Shown: positions 40,136 through 52,397, counted from the first letter of the stretch. The stretch: 64,000 bases of DNA from Novosphingobium flavum (GCF_014230315.1 NZ_JACLAW010000009.1:124001-188000), one strand, 5' to 3'. Made by a program: numbers and translations. The notes: generated from the sequence alone by a model not told the origin.

Positions 40136-42418
40136 ATGCCCGGGAAAGCTCTTCACCCCGTAACGGATCAGACGGCCGGCCCCGCGCGTGTGCCGGCGAC
40201 GTCCCTGCGGCGAACCCCGCGCTGGTGGCGGCGGATGCAGGTTGCGGCGCGGCGCTCCAACGTCTTCGCGGTGATGGAAGTGGTCGCCGCGGTCGCTTTC
40301 GTGGCGATGACGGTGGTGACCTTCCTTACTATCCGCAACCAGTCCGACCGCGAGCTGATGCCCTCGGACCTGACCGCGACCCTGCTTATCGGCACGCTGG
40401 TTCCGGCAATGGGCCTGCTCATCCTGCTCGGCCGGCGCATGGCCCTGCGCCGCGCGGCCGAAACGTTGGGCGGAACCGGGCGGCTGCACACCCAGCTTGT
40501 GTTCTTCTTCTCGCTGATCTCGGCGATCCCGACCCTGCTGGTGGTGGTCTTCGCGTCCTACCTGTTCCAGTCAGGCGTGGAGTTCTGGTTTTCCGACTCG
40601 TCGCGCGGGCTGCTGGAGAATGCCAACAAGCTGGCGCGCGGTTACTACGAGCAGAACCTGCGTGACGTTGGCAACGAGACGGTCGCGATGGCGAGCGACC
40701 TGCGCGACTATCTGGGGCAGGCGCCAATCACCAGCCCGACCTTTGCCGAGGGCTATTCCTACCAGGTCGTGAGCCGCAAGCTCAACGAGAGCGCGATCAT
40801 CCAGAAGGCGCCCGACGGCAAGATGCTGACCGCGGCGATCGTCGATCCGGAAAAGAACTCGACCCGTGAGCGGATCACCGCCGACGTGATGGGCCGGCTC
40901 GAAAAGGGCGAGCCGATGGTCGTCACGGCCAATGCCAACCGGATCGAGGCCGTGGCCCCGATCGACCGGGATTCGGGCGTCTATCTCTATGCCGCGCGCT
41001 CTTCGGACCTGCTCGCCTTCAGCCAGGGGCAGCGCGCGCAGAACATCGTGCGCGCCTACGAAGTGCTGACCCGGCGCGCGCGAACGCTGCAATTGCGCTT
41101 CAACGTCGCCCTGTTCGTGGCGAGCCTCGCGCTTGTCGGCCTGTCGGTCTGGTTCGCCCTACGCTTTGCCGACCGGCAGGTGAAACCGCTCTACGACCTC
41201 GTCGGCGCGGCGCGGCGGGTGGGTAGCGGCAACTATGCGCTGCGGGTGGAGGGGCGCACCGGGCCGGACGAGATCGGCCAGCTCAACCGCGCGTTCAACC
41301 GCATGACCGCGCAGATCGAGCGGCAGACCCAGGCGCTGGTCGGCGCGAACCAGCAGCTGCACGAGCGGCGCGCCTTTATCGAGGCCGTGCTCGAATCCGT
41401 CGGCGCCGGGGTGATCTCGGTCGATGGGGAAGGGCGGGTCCAGCTGATCAACTCCTCGGCCCAGCGCCTACTGCTCGATCCCGAGGCTGAGCATCCGGCG
41501 GGCGAGCTGCTGGCCGACTTCGCGCCCCAGCTGGCCGCACTGGTCGAAGGTGGGCGTGATCAGTCGGTGATCCAGCATGGCCGGGGCGGCGAACTACTGA
41601 CCCTCGCCGTACGCATCGCGCGGGACCGGACAGGCCACGTCATCACCTTCGAGGACATCACGCGCCAGTTGCTCGACCAGCGGCAGGCCGCCTGGTCGGA
41701 CGTGGCGCGGCGCATCGCGCACGAGATCAAGAACCCGCTGACCCCGATCCAGCTCGCCACCGAGCGGCTCAAGCGGCGTTATCGCAAGCAGATCGACGCC
41801 GATCCCGAGCTGTTCGACGAGCTGACCAGCACGATCGTCCGCCAGGTCGGCGACCTCAGGAAGATGGTCGACGAGTTCTCCTCGTTCGCCCGCCTGCCCA
41901 AGCCCGTGTTCCGCGCTGAGGACCCGGTCGACCTCGCTCGCCAGTCGCTGTTCCTGCAGGAAGTGGCGCGGCCCGACCTCAATTTCCGCTTCAGCGCCGA
42001 CGAGGCCGCGCAGGGCCGCATCCTGTGCGACCGTCACCAGTTCGGCCAGGCCATGACCAACGTGCTCAAGAACGCGGTCGAGGCCACCGAGGCGCGCGCG
42101 CGGGTGGCCGATGCCGAATATCGCGGCAAGATTTCGGTGGCCATGCTCGGTGAGGGCGAAGGCGAGGCCGGCTCGATCGCGGTGACGATCACCGACAACG
42201 GGATTGGTCTGCCGCAGGACCGCGAGCGGATCGTCGAACCCTATGTGACCACGCGCGAGAAGGGCACCGGGCTCGGCCTCGCCATCGTCAAGAAGATCGT
42301 CGAGGAACATGGCGGGGACATGACCTTCGCCTCGGCCGAAGGCGGCGGAACCACCGTAACCCTGCGCTTCGCGCGCGATCCGCTCTCGGGCCAGCGTGCG
42401 CCCGAAGCGGCTGAATAA
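40136..42418 (+). CDS. ntrY: Sensor histidine kinase NtrY
   Basis: NtrY is a membrane-bound kinase that pairs with NtrX in nitrogen, redox and envelope responses of alphaproteobacteria. The 760-residue protein has membrane helices at about 45-70, 78-103, 115-143 and 310-335. A periplasmic region lies between the last two, then HAMP (about 336-392), a PAS domain, the acceptor His in [21 protein letters not shown] (near 530) and a complete ATPase domain (ending [18 protein letters not shown]). It is followed by ntrX after 16 bp. The next in-frame ATG is 99 bases downstream, so the N-terminal 33 residues are not certain. Confidence 0.94.
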   Translation: MPGKALHPVTDQTAGPARVPATSLRRTPRWWRRMQVAARRSNVFAVMEVVAAVAFVAMTVVTFLTIRNQSDRELMPSDLTATLLIGTLVPAMGLLILLGRRMALRRAAETLGGTGRLHTQLVFFFSLISAIPTLLVVVFASYLFQSGVEFWFSDSSRGLLENANKLARGYYEQNLRDVGNETVAMASDLRDYLGQAPITSPTFAEGYSYQVVSRKLNESAIIQKAPDGKMLTAAIVDPEKNSTRERITADVMGRLEKGEPMVVTANANRIEAVAPIDRDSGVYLYAARSSDLLAFSQGQRAQNIVRAYEVLTRRARTLQLRFNVALFVASLALVGLSVWFALRFADRQVKPLYDLVGAARRVGSGNYALRVEGRTGPDEIGQLNRAFNRMTAQIERQTQALVGANQQLHERRAFIEAVLESVGAGVISVDGEGRVQLINSSAQRLLLDPEAEHPAGELLADFAPQLAALVEGGRDQSVIQHGRGGELLTLAVRIARDRTGHVITFEDITRQLLDQRQAAWSDVARRIAHEIKNPLTPIQLATERLKRRYRKQIDADPELFDELTSTIVRQVGDLRKMVDEFSSFARLPKPVFRAEDPVDLARQSLFLQEVARPDLNFRFSADEAAQGRILCDRHQFGQAMTNVLKNAVEATEARARVADAEYRGKISVAMLGEGEGEAGSIAVTITDNGIGLPQDRERIVEPYVTTREKGTGLGLAIVKKIVEEHGGDMTFASAEGGGTTVTLRFARDPLSGQRAPEAAE

Positions 42419-42434
42419 GATATTTGGAGGACCA

Positions 42435-43820
<1,386 letters not shown>

Positions 43821-43843
43821 GGCGGCCTATAAATTTATTGTGC

Positions 43844-43871
43844 AAGTGCGAACAAAATTGCAGAAGTGCGA
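43844..43871 (+). promoter_or_regulatory. Repeated octamer AAGTGCGA upstream of hfq
   Basis: AAGTGCGA occurs at 43844-43851 and 43864-43871, exactly 20 bp apart, that is two helix turns. The second copy ends one base before the predicted -35 of hfq. This looks like a two-site operator. NtrX or another local regulator could bind it, but that is only a guess. Confidence 0.35.
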
Positions 43872-43900
43872 TTGTCGGACGCATCGGAAAACGATAGCGT
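43872..43900 (+). promoter_or_regulatory. Candidate hfq promoter
   Basis: TTGTCG (43872-43877) is separated by 17 bp from TAGCGT (43895-43900), about 100 bp before the hfq start. Both hexamers are moderate matches to sigma70 consensus. The gap from the ntrX stop is AT-rich at its start. Confidence 0.35.
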
Positions 43901-43998
43901 GACATTCTCAAGCGGTGAATCGGGCTCTGCCGGCCCGGCTCGCCAGATCGCGGACCGCGCAAATGCGGCCGCCAACGAAGAAGAAAAAGGAGTACTCG

Positions 43999-44571
43999 GT
44001 GACCGGTCGTACACTCTCCGCACGCCCTAAACCCACCCCGCCGGAACAGCCGGCAGCGCCGCCGCCCGCGCCCGCGGGGAAGGGTGGCCAGAACCTGCAG
44101 GACCAGTTCCTCAACCACCTGCGCAAGAACAAGACCCCGGTGACGATGTTCCTCGTCAAGGGTGTCAAGCTGCAGGGCATCGTGACCTGGTTCGACAATT
44201 TCTCGATTCTCCTGCGCCGCGATGGCCAGTCGCAGCTGGTTTACAAGCACGCGGTCTCGACCATCATGCCTTCGACGCCGATCGATGCGCGCCTGTTCGG
44301 CGGGCCTGAAGCGACGAACAAGAAGGTGCGGCTGCTGCAGGACGTATTCCTCGCCTCGATCCGCGCGGCCGGGGTGCAGGTCACCATGTTCCTCGTCAAC
44401 GGCGTCATGCTCCAGGGGCGGGTTGCCGCCTATGACCTGTTCTGCATGATGCTGGAACGCGAAGGCTATGTGCAGCTTGCCTACAAGCACGCCGTCTCGA
44501 CGATCCAGCCCGTCACCCCCGTGGACCTGACCGGCGGCGAGTTCGAGGACGAAGAGGACGAAGCAGACTGA
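43999..44571 (+). CDS. hfq: RNA chaperone Hfq with two tandem Sm domains
   Basis: Hfq helps small RNAs pair with mRNAs. This 190-residue protein contains two complete Hfq/Sm domains, at about 31-95 ([20 protein letters not shown]) and 111-175 ([20 protein letters not shown]), in an exact 80-residue register (Gln34/Gln114, YKH 82-84/162-164). Both keep QD and YKHAVSTI of the proximal face. The second has lost the rim basic patch (RKNK becomes RAAG) and the Lys of GVKLQG (GVMLQG). A Pro/Ala-rich head and an acidic tail ([10 protein letters not shown]) flank them. The GTG at 43999 was chosen because AAGGAG lies 6 bases upstream. It sits between ntrX and hflX as usual. Confidence 0.96.
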   Translation: MTGRTLSARPKPTPPEQPAAPPPAPAGKGGQNLQDQFLNHLRKNKTPVTMFLVKGVKLQGIVTWFDNFSILLRRDGQSQLVYKHAVSTIMPSTPIDARLFGGPEATNKKVRLLQDVFLASIRAAGVQVTMFLVNGVMLQGRVAAYDLFCMMLEREGYVQLAYKHAVSTIQPVTPVDLTGGEFEDEEDEAD

Positions 44572-44636
44572 ACGATAACGAAGACCTCAAGGGAGAGGTT
44601 ACCAGGGGTGCCCGTGCCGTCATCGTCTATCCGGCG

Positions 44637-45902
44637 ATGCGGCAGCGGACCGCCGTGGATACCGAATCCCGCCTCGAGGAAGCCAAGGGCCTCGCACTCG
44701 CCATCGGTATCGAGGTGGTCGAGGCCTTTGCCGTGCCCATTCGCGAGGCGCGCGCCGGGACCCTGTTCGGCGAAGGGCAGATCGAGAACATCGCCGTGGC
44801 CTGCAACCGCGAGGATGCCGAACTCGTCATCGTCGACGGCGCGCTGACCGCGATCCAGCAGCGCAATCTCGAGGAAAAGCTCAAGCGCAAGGTGATCGAC
44901 CGGACCGGGCTGATCCTCGAAATCTTCGGGGAACGCGCGGCCACCGCCGAAGGGCGGCTGCAGGTCGAGCTGGCCCACCTCGATTATCAGGCCGGGCGGC
45001 TGGTGCGTTCATGGACTCACCTTGAGCGTCAGCGCGGCGGCTTCGGCTTCCTTGGCGGCCCGGGCGAAACCCAGATCGAGGCCGACCGCCGGATGATCCG
45101 CGACCGTATGGCCCGCCTGCGCCGTGAACTGGAACAAGTGCGGCGCACCCGCGGCCTGCACCGCCAGCGCCGCGGCAAGGCCCCGTGGCCGGTGATCGCG
45201 CTGGTGGGCTATACCAACGCCGGCAAGTCGACGCTGTTCAACCGCCTCACCGGGGCTTCGGTCATGGCCGAGGACCTGTTGTTCGCCACGCTCGACCCGA
45301 CTATGCGGGCGATCCGCCTGCCGGGCATCGACAAGGCGATCCTGTCGGACACGGTGGGCTTCATTTCCGACCTTCCAACCCAACTCGTTGCCGCCTTCCG
45401 CGCCACGCTGGAAGAAGTGACGGCGGCCGACGTGATCGTCCACGTTCGCGATATCGCCAATCCCGACACCCAGGCCCAGAAGCGGCAGGTGCTGGCCGTC
45501 CTCGCCGATCTCGGCATCCTGCCCGATGCGGAGAGCGGGGAAGGGGAGGTGCAGGTCCCGATGGTCGAGGTGTGGAACAAGTGCGACCTGCTGACGGCCG
45601 AGCAGATGGCCGAACTGGAAGAGGACATCGCCCGGCATCCCGAGGAGAAAGTCGTTCGCGCCTCGGCCCTGACCGGGGCAGGCTGCGACGATCTGCTCGA
45701 CCTGCTTTCAGGCCTGCTCACGGCCGATGCCAAGCTCCATGTTTTCGTCCTGCCGGTCAGCGCGGGCCAGAAGCTGGCCTGGCTTCATGCCCACGGCGAG
45801 GTTGTGTCCGACGATGACGCCGGAGATGGGAGCGACGGGCCCCAGCGGCGTGTTTCGGTACGGCTGACGCCCAAGGAAATGGGCCGGTTCAGCCGGATCT
45901 GA
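44637..45902 (+). CDS. hflX: GTPase HflX
   Basis: HflX is a ribosome-associated GTPase that splits stalled or heat-damaged ribosomes. The 421 residues from the first ATG contain the HflX N-terminal domain (GTLFGEGQIENIA, RTGLILEIFGERA, SWTHLERQRGGFGFLGGPGETQIE). The Ras-like GTPase domain has G1 GYTNAGKST (near 190), G3 DTVGFI and G4 NKCD. Upstream in-frame codons also look like the family (RGARAVIVYP), but no ATG, GTG or TTG precedes 44637. A CTG at 44568 overlapping the hfq stop may be the real start. mazG converges from downstream. Confidence 0.94.
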   Translation: MRQRTAVDTESRLEEAKGLALAIGIEVVEAFAVPIREARAGTLFGEGQIENIAVACNREDAELVIVDGALTAIQQRNLEEKLKRKVIDRTGLILEIFGERAATAEGRLQVELAHLDYQAGRLVRSWTHLERQRGGFGFLGGPGETQIEADRRMIRDRMARLRRELEQVRRTRGLHRQRRGKAPWPVIALVGYTNAGKSTLFNRLTGASVMAEDLLFATLDPTMRAIRLPGIDKAILSDTVGFISDLPTQLVAAFRATLEEVTAADVIVHVRDIANPDTQAQKRQVLAVLADLGILPDAESGEGEVQVPMVEVWNKCDLLTAEQMAELEEDIARHPEEKVVRASALTGAGCDDLLDLLSGLLTADAKLHVFVLPVSAGQKLAWLHAHGEVVSDDDAGDGSDGPQRRVSVRLTPKEMGRFSRI

Positions 45903-45911
45903 GCAGAAGCG

Positions 45912-46685
45912 CTATTCGGCGGCCTTGACCTGCTGCCACAGCGCTTCCTGCCGGGCCAAGGTCAGTTCGCCAAAGATCTGGCCTTCCGCGCAGGCGATTG
46001 CCTCCATTGCTCGGAAGCGCCGCTCGAACTTGGCATTCGCCGCGCGCAGGGCCTCTTCCGGCGCGATCCGATGCGCGCGAACGAGATTGACCGCCGCGAA
46101 CAGCAGGTCGCCGGCCTCGTCCACCCGCTCATCCGCAGTTGCCGCATCGGCCAGTTCGACCATCTCCTCGCGCAGCTTGTCGGCCGGGCCTTCCGTGTCC
46201 TCCCAGTCGAACCCGACCCGGGCGGCGCGCTTCTGGAGCTTTTCGGCGCGCATCAGCGCGGGCAGGGCAAGGGCGACCCCATCGAGCGCGCTGGTTGCGC
46301 CCTTGGCCTCGCGCTCGTTTGCCTTGAGCTTTTCCCAGCGCGTCTCACGCTCCTGCCCATCATGCCCGCCATCGCCGAAAATGTGCGGATGGCGCGCCTC
46401 CATCTTGTCGGAAATGGCGGCCGCAACGTCGTCAAACGAGAAAAGCCCGGCCTCCTCGGCCATACGAGCGTGAAACACGACCTGCAGCAGAAGGTCGCCC
46501 AGTTCGTCCTTGAGCGCGGCCATGTCGTGCCGCTCGATCGCGTCGGAAACCTCGTAGGCTTCCTCGATGGTGTAGGGGGCGATCGTGGCAAAAGTCTGGG
46601 CCGTATCCCAGTCACACCCGGTCTCGGGATCGCGCAGGCGGGCCATGATGGCGAGAAGGCGGTTGAGCGAGGTGATCTGGGTCAC
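45912..46685 (-). CDS. mazG: Nucleoside triphosphate pyrophosphohydrolase MazG
   Basis: MazG hydrolyses NTPs and dNTPs, also (p)ppGpp in some bacteria, to monophosphates. The 257-residue protein has two MazG domains: the N-terminal one (MARLRDPETGCDWDTAQTFATI then YTIEEAYEVSDAIE, with ELGDLLLQVVFHARMAEE as EExxE/ExxD type metal sites) and the C-terminal one (KLREEMVELADA then VDEAGDLLFAAVNLVRAH). Both metal-binding helices are intact. The start is GTG at 46685. It converges on hflX with a 9-bp gap. Confidence 0.94.
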   Translation of the reverse strand: MTQITSLNRLLAIMARLRDPETGCDWDTAQTFATIAPYTIEEAYEVSDAIERHDMAALKDELGDLLLQVVFHARMAEEAGLFSFDDVAAAISDKMEARHPHIFGDGGHDGQERETRWEKLKANEREAKGATSALDGVALALPALMRAEKLQKRAARVGFDWEDTEGPADKLREEMVELADAATADERVDEAGDLLFAAVNLVRAHRIAPEEALRAANAKFERRFRAMEAIACAEGQIFGELTLARQEALWQQVKAAE

Positions 46686-46768
46686 GGAAGCCTATGGAAT
46701 CGTGCTGATGGGGTCCCGTTTGCTATAGGGCGCCGGCCAGTAGCGGACAAACGCCATCGCGCTTCCCG

Positions 46769-48940
<2,172 letters not shown>

Positions 48941-48947
48941 CACCGCA

Positions 48948-48984
48948 GCCGGAAGGCAATGGCTTGGGTCCATTGCCTTCCGGC
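48948..48984 (+). terminator. Hairpin after pobA
   Basis: A perfect 15-bp stem (GCCGGAAGGCAATGG/CCATTGCCTTCCGGC) with a 7-base loop begins 8 bp after the pobA stop. A T tract is lacking (GCGACGCTGG), so termination is likely but may be factor-aided. Confidence 0.65.
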
Positions 48985-49050
48985 GCGACGCTGGTTTTGG
49001 GCCGGGAGTAGCGGCAGGGGAGTTCGAGGCTCGAAACCTGCGTTAGAGCG

Positions 49051-49064
49051 ATAATATATATTAT
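49051..49064. repeat. AT palindrome downstream of the MBL operon
   Basis: ATAATATATATTAT is a perfect 14-bp palindrome in an AT-only island within GC-rich DNA, between the pobA terminator and the end of the 49-57 kb minus-strand operon. Its role is unknown; it could bind an AT-preferring protein. Confidence 0.4.
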
Positions 49065-49103
49065 GTTAAATATGGGGTTCCGACGGGGGCGGAAATCCGC
49101 GCG

Positions 49104-49289
49104 CTACTTCAACAGGATACCCGCCAAAACTACCCCGCCGACGAAGATCGCGAGCCAGATCGCAGCGTAGAGCGCCTTGCGATCGAATGGCAGGCCGCGC
49201 AACGCGTTGTTCCTGCTGAGCAAGGCCGCCACCATCACAACGCCGAGCAGCGCGACGACCACATCGCCGTCGAGCCGCCCGCCGCTCAC
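49104..49289 (-). CDS. Small membrane protein, 61 residues
   Basis: The 61-residue protein has two hydrophobic helices (about 9-26, VVVALLGVVMVAALL; and 42-59, AIWLAIFVGGVVLAGILL) with a short charged loop containing RNNALRGLPFDRKA. It is an inner-membrane protein of unknown function. Its GTG start overlaps the TGA of the MBL-fold gene (GTGA), so it is translated as the last gene of the mltB-to-MBL operon. Its reading frame is clean and terminates in TAG-like fashion after GILLK. Confidence 0.72.
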   Translation of the reverse strand: MSGGRLDGDVVVALLGVVMVAALLSRNNALRGLPFDRKALYAAIWLAIFVGGVVLAGILLK

Positions 49290-50068
49290 AGCGTGATCAC
49301 CAAACCATCGTAGCCGACCCGGACATTGTCAGGGATCTCAGCCGCAAGCGCCGCGTAATCCATCGATTTGTCGAGATGCGTCAGCGCGGTTTGCCCAGCC
49401 TTGGTCGCAGAGGCCAGTTCCAGCGACATGGCGAGATGTGCGTGCGTCGGATGCGGCTCACGCCGCAGGCAATCGACCACGAGCAGATCCACCCGCCAGA
49501 ACAGGTCGATCATATCCTTATTAATCGAACTAAAATCAGTTGCATAACCGATTGTTTTTCCGTCACAATCAAAGCGAAACGCCGTGCTCTGTGCGGGGCC
49601 ATGGTCCATCTGGCACCAGGCGACACCGATCCCGGCGCACATCCGCAACCGATCGAGCGTCTGGATCTCGCAAATCGTGTGATAGCCGTGCTGTCCGGCG
49701 AAAACATAGCCGAACCGGTTGCGCAGGCGGCGGACGGTCTCTTCGTGGCCGTAGCCCGGAATCGGCGCCGCCCGGCCATAGCGCATCGGCCGGAGGTCAT
49801 CGATGCCATGGGTGTGATCGGCATGGTCGTGAGTCCAGAAAACCGCGTCGACCTTGTCGATGCCTTGCGCCAGCAACTGGTGGCGCAGGTCTGGCGACGT
49901 ATCGACCAGCAAGCGCGAACCGGCGTCGCTCTCGACGACGATCGAGACCCTGCTGCGGCGGTTGCGCGGTTCCGCCGGATCGCAATCGCCCCAGTCGCCC
50001 CGGCCGTCCGGTCCGCCGATCCGCGGCACCCCGGTCGACGTGCCCGAGCCGAGCATGATCAGCTTCAT
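49286..50068 (-). CDS. MBL-fold metallo-hydrolase (PhnP-like)
   Basis: This 260-residue enzyme has the metallo-beta-lactamase fold. MKLIMLGSGTSTGVPRIGG is the family start and FWTHDHADHTHGIDDLRP carries the HxHxDH metal motif near residue 80. DHGPAQSTAFRF, IGYATDFSSI and LTHLDKSMDY give later ligands. The closest described group is PhnP phosphodiesterase/RNase Z-like hydrolases; the substrate is unknown. Codons at 49511-49575 use A and T far more than the rest of the gene. It overlaps tatD upstream (ATGA) and the 61-residue membrane protein downstream, as in many sphingomonads. Confidence 0.92.
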   Translation of the reverse strand: MKLIMLGSGTSTGVPRIGGPDGRGDWGDCDPAEPRNRRSRVSIVVESDAGSRLLVDTSPDLRHQLLAQGIDKVDAVFWTHDHADHTHGIDDLRPMRYGRAAPIPGYGHEETVRRLRNRFGYVFAGQHGYHTICEIQTLDRLRMCAGIGVAWCQMDHGPAQSTAFRFDCDGKTIGYATDFSSINKDMIDLFWRVDLLVVDCLRREPHPTHAHLAMSLELASATKAGQTALTHLDKSMDYAALAAEIPDNVRVGYDGLVITL

Positions 50069-50841
50069 GCCGAGGCTTTCATGAACAGTTTGAAGAAGTT
50101 ACGGGTGGTTATTTCCGCAAGATGTTCGGCGGAAACGCCGCGCAGGCCGGCAACGAAGCGCGCGGTGTCGGCCACGTAGGCGGGCTCGCAGGTCTTGCCG
50201 CGATGAGGCACCGGCGCGAGGAAGGGACTGTCCGTTTCGACCAACAACCTGTCTTCCGGTAATTCCGCCGCTACGGCCTGCAAGTCCTTGGCGTTCTTGA
50301 AGGTTACGATCCCGGAAATCGAAATCGTGAGGCCGAGGTCAAGCATTTTCCGGCCAAATTCGGCCGAGGCGGTGAAGCAGTGGATCAGCGCCGGGAAGGC
50401 GCCCTTCCCCATTTCCTCGGCCATGATCCGCGCCGTATCCTCTTCCGCATCGCGGGTGTGGATGATCAGCGGCAGGCCAGTCTCCCGCGCCACCTCGATA
50501 TGGACGCGGAACAGTGCCTGCTGGGTCTCGCGGTCGGAATGGTCGTAATAATAGTCGAGCCCGGTTTCCCCGATCGCGATCACGCGCGGGTGGCGGGTCG
50601 CTTCGAGCAGCGAAGCGGCGCCGAGGTCGGCGTGGGCATCGGCTTCATGCGGGTGAATGCCGACCGAGGCCCAGACATCGCCTTCCTGCTCGGCCAGCGC
50701 CACGATATCGCGCCATTCGGACAGGCGGGTCGAGATATTGAGGAAGCCCCCTACCCCCGCGGCCCGGGCGCGGGCGAGGACGCCCTGCTGGTCCTCGACC
50801 AAGCCCTTGTAATTGAGGTGGCAGTGGGAATCGATCAGCAT
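50065..50841 (-). CDS. tatD: TatD-family metal-dependent DNase
   Basis: TatD proteins are 3'-5' exonucleases of the amidohydrolase fold involved in DNA repair and turnover. The 258 residues show MLIDSHCHLNYKGL (HxH), IAIGETGLDYYYDHS (Glu), GLPLIIHTRDAEEDT (His), ALIHCFTAS (His) and LLVETDSPFLAPVPHRGK (Asp). All metal ligands are in place. Its ATG overlaps the metG stop (TGATG) and the MBL gene overlaps its own stop, so the three are coupled. Confidence 0.95.
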   Translation of the reverse strand: MLIDSHCHLNYKGLVEDQQGVLARARAAGVGGFLNISTRLSEWRDIVALAEQEGDVWASVGIHPHEADAHADLGAASLLEATRHPRVIAIGETGLDYYYDHSDRETQQALFRVHIEVARETGLPLIIHTRDAEEDTARIMAEEMGKGAFPALIHCFTASAEFGRKMLDLGLTISISGIVTFKNAKDLQAVAAELPEDRLLVETDSPFLAPVPHRGKTCEPAYVADTARFVAGLRGVSAEHLAEITTRNFFKLFMKASA

Positions 50842-52397
50842 CAGCCCTCTTCCACCGGGAGTTCGAGGCGAGGAAATGCTGGGCTGGGCTGGCCGAGCGG
50901 CTCGCCGGTGGCGACGCGGTGCTCATACCATCCGGCATCGCCGAGGGCCACGAGGTCGCGTTCGCCGGCCGGGACGCCGAGTTGGTCGAGGACCTTGGCG
51001 GCGGCGGCGGGGACGACCGGGCTGATCGCAATGGTCAGATCGCGGATGGCCATGAACAGGCAAAGCAGGACAGCGCCCATCCGTTCCGGGTCGGTTTTCT
51101 TGAGCGCCCAGGGGGCCTGCTCGTCGATATAGGCGTTGCAGGCGAAGACAGCCTTCATCCACGCCTCGATCCCGGCGGAGAAATTGAGTGCCTCGAACTC
51201 ATTTGCAAGCTGGCTGCAACCGGACTGCACCGCTGCCAGAAGCGCTTCATCGGCCTCGGTCCGTGTGAACGCGGTTAATTGGCCGTCGAGGTTCTTGAAG
51301 ATCATCGAGCAGACGCGCTGGACGAGGTTGCCGAAGCTGTTGGCAAGCTCGGCATTGGCACGGGTGACGATGGCTTCGGGCGAGTAGGACCCGTCCTGCC
51401 CGAAGGCGACTTCGCGCATCAGGAAGTAGCGCAGTGTGTCCACCCCGAACCGTTCGGCGAGGTCGAGCGGATCGGTGACGTTGCCGAGCGACTTCGATTC
51501 CTTCTGCCCGCGGTTGAGCAGGAAGCCGTGGCCGAAGACCTGCTTCGGCAGAGCGAGGCCGGCGCTCATCAGGAAGGCGGGCCAGTAGACCGTGTGGAAG
51601 CGGACGATGTCCTTGCCGATCAGGTGGAGGTCTGCCGGCCACCACTTTGAAAATTCGTCACTTTCATCCGGAAAACCAAGCCCGGTCAGGTAGTTGGTCA
51701 GGGCATCGACCCAGACGTACATGACATGCTCGTCGCTGCCCGGGACCTTGACCCCCCAGTCGAAACTGGTGCGCGAGACCGAGAGGTCGCGCAGGCCGCC
51801 TTCGACGAAGCGCATGACTTCGTTGCGGCGGCTGTCAGGCTGGATGAATTCGGGATGGTCGCGGTACAGCGCGAGCAGCAGGTCGGCATATTTCGAGAGG
51901 CGGAAGAACCACGATTCCTCGACCGTCCACTCGACGGGGGTGCCGTGGGGCGAGAGGCGCTCCTCCCCTTCCCCGCCGGTCAGTTCGCTCTCGTCGTAAT
52001 AGGCTTCGTCGCGGACCGAGTACCAGCCCTCGTAGCGATCGAGATAGAGGTCGCCGCTCGCTTCCATGCGGCGCCACAGCTCCTGGCTCGCCTCGTGATG
52101 GCGCGGCTCGGTGGTGCGCATGAAGACATCATATCTGACGTTAAGGGCATGGCACATATCAATGAAATGCTGAGACATTTCATCGGCAAGCTGCTTGGGC
52201 TCGATCCCCAGGTCGCGCGCCTTCTGGGCCATCTTGAGACCGTGCTCGTCGGTCCCTGTCTGGAAGCGGACGTCGCGGCCCTGCAGGCGCTTGAAGCGCG
52301 CGATCACGTCGGCGGCGATGGCTTCGTAGGCATGGCCGATATGCGGCTTGCCGTTGGGATAGCTGATCGCGGTGGTAATGTAATAAGGTTCGGCCAT
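50841..52397 (-). CDS. metG: Methionyl-tRNA synthetase
   Basis: MetG charges tRNA-Met for translation initiation and elongation. The 518-residue class I synthetase has YYITTAISYPNGKPHIGHAYEAIAAD with the HIGH signature near residue 20, RFQTGTDEHGLKMAQKARD, and the KMSKS-equivalent KESKSLGNV near 300. An anticodon-binding helical domain follows. The variant KESKS and lack of the zinc-knuckle Cys set fit the MetG1-type of alphaproteobacteria. It lacks the C-terminal dimerisation domain, which is common. A few stretches (51641-51675, 52128-52190) have low-GC codons. holB precedes it after 19 bp. Confidence 0.97.
   Translation of the reverse strand: MAEPYYITTAISYPNGKPHIGHAYEAIAADVIARFKRLQGRDVRFQTGTDEHGLKMAQKARDLGIEPKQLADEMSQHFIDMCHALNVRYDVFMRTTEPRHHEASQELWRRMEASGDLYLDRYEGWYSVRDEAYYDESELTGGEGEERLSPHGTPVEWTVEESWFFRLSKYADLLLALYRDHPEFIQPDSRRNEVMRFVEGGLRDLSVSRTSFDWGVKVPGSDEHVMYVWVDALTNYLTGLGFPDESDEFSKWWPADLHLIGKDIVRFHTVYWPAFLMSAGLALPKQVFGHGFLLNRGQKESKSLGNVTDPLDLAERFGVDTLRYFLMREVAFGQDGSYSPEAIVTRANAELANSFGNLVQRVCSMIFKNLDGQLTAFTRTEADEALLAAVQSGCSQLANEFEALNFSAGIEAWMKAVFACNAYIDEQAPWALKKTDPERMGAVLLCLFMAIRDLTIAISPVVPAAAAKVLDQLGVPAGERDLVALGDAGWYEHRVATGEPLGQPSPAFPRLELPVEEG

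Noticed and set aside
43915..43998. Earlier GTG start of hfq that would add 28 residues
   Set aside because: The strong AAGGAG site lies just before GTG 43999 and not before 43915. The extension includes a Lys-rich run (TKKKKE) produced by that ribosome site itself.
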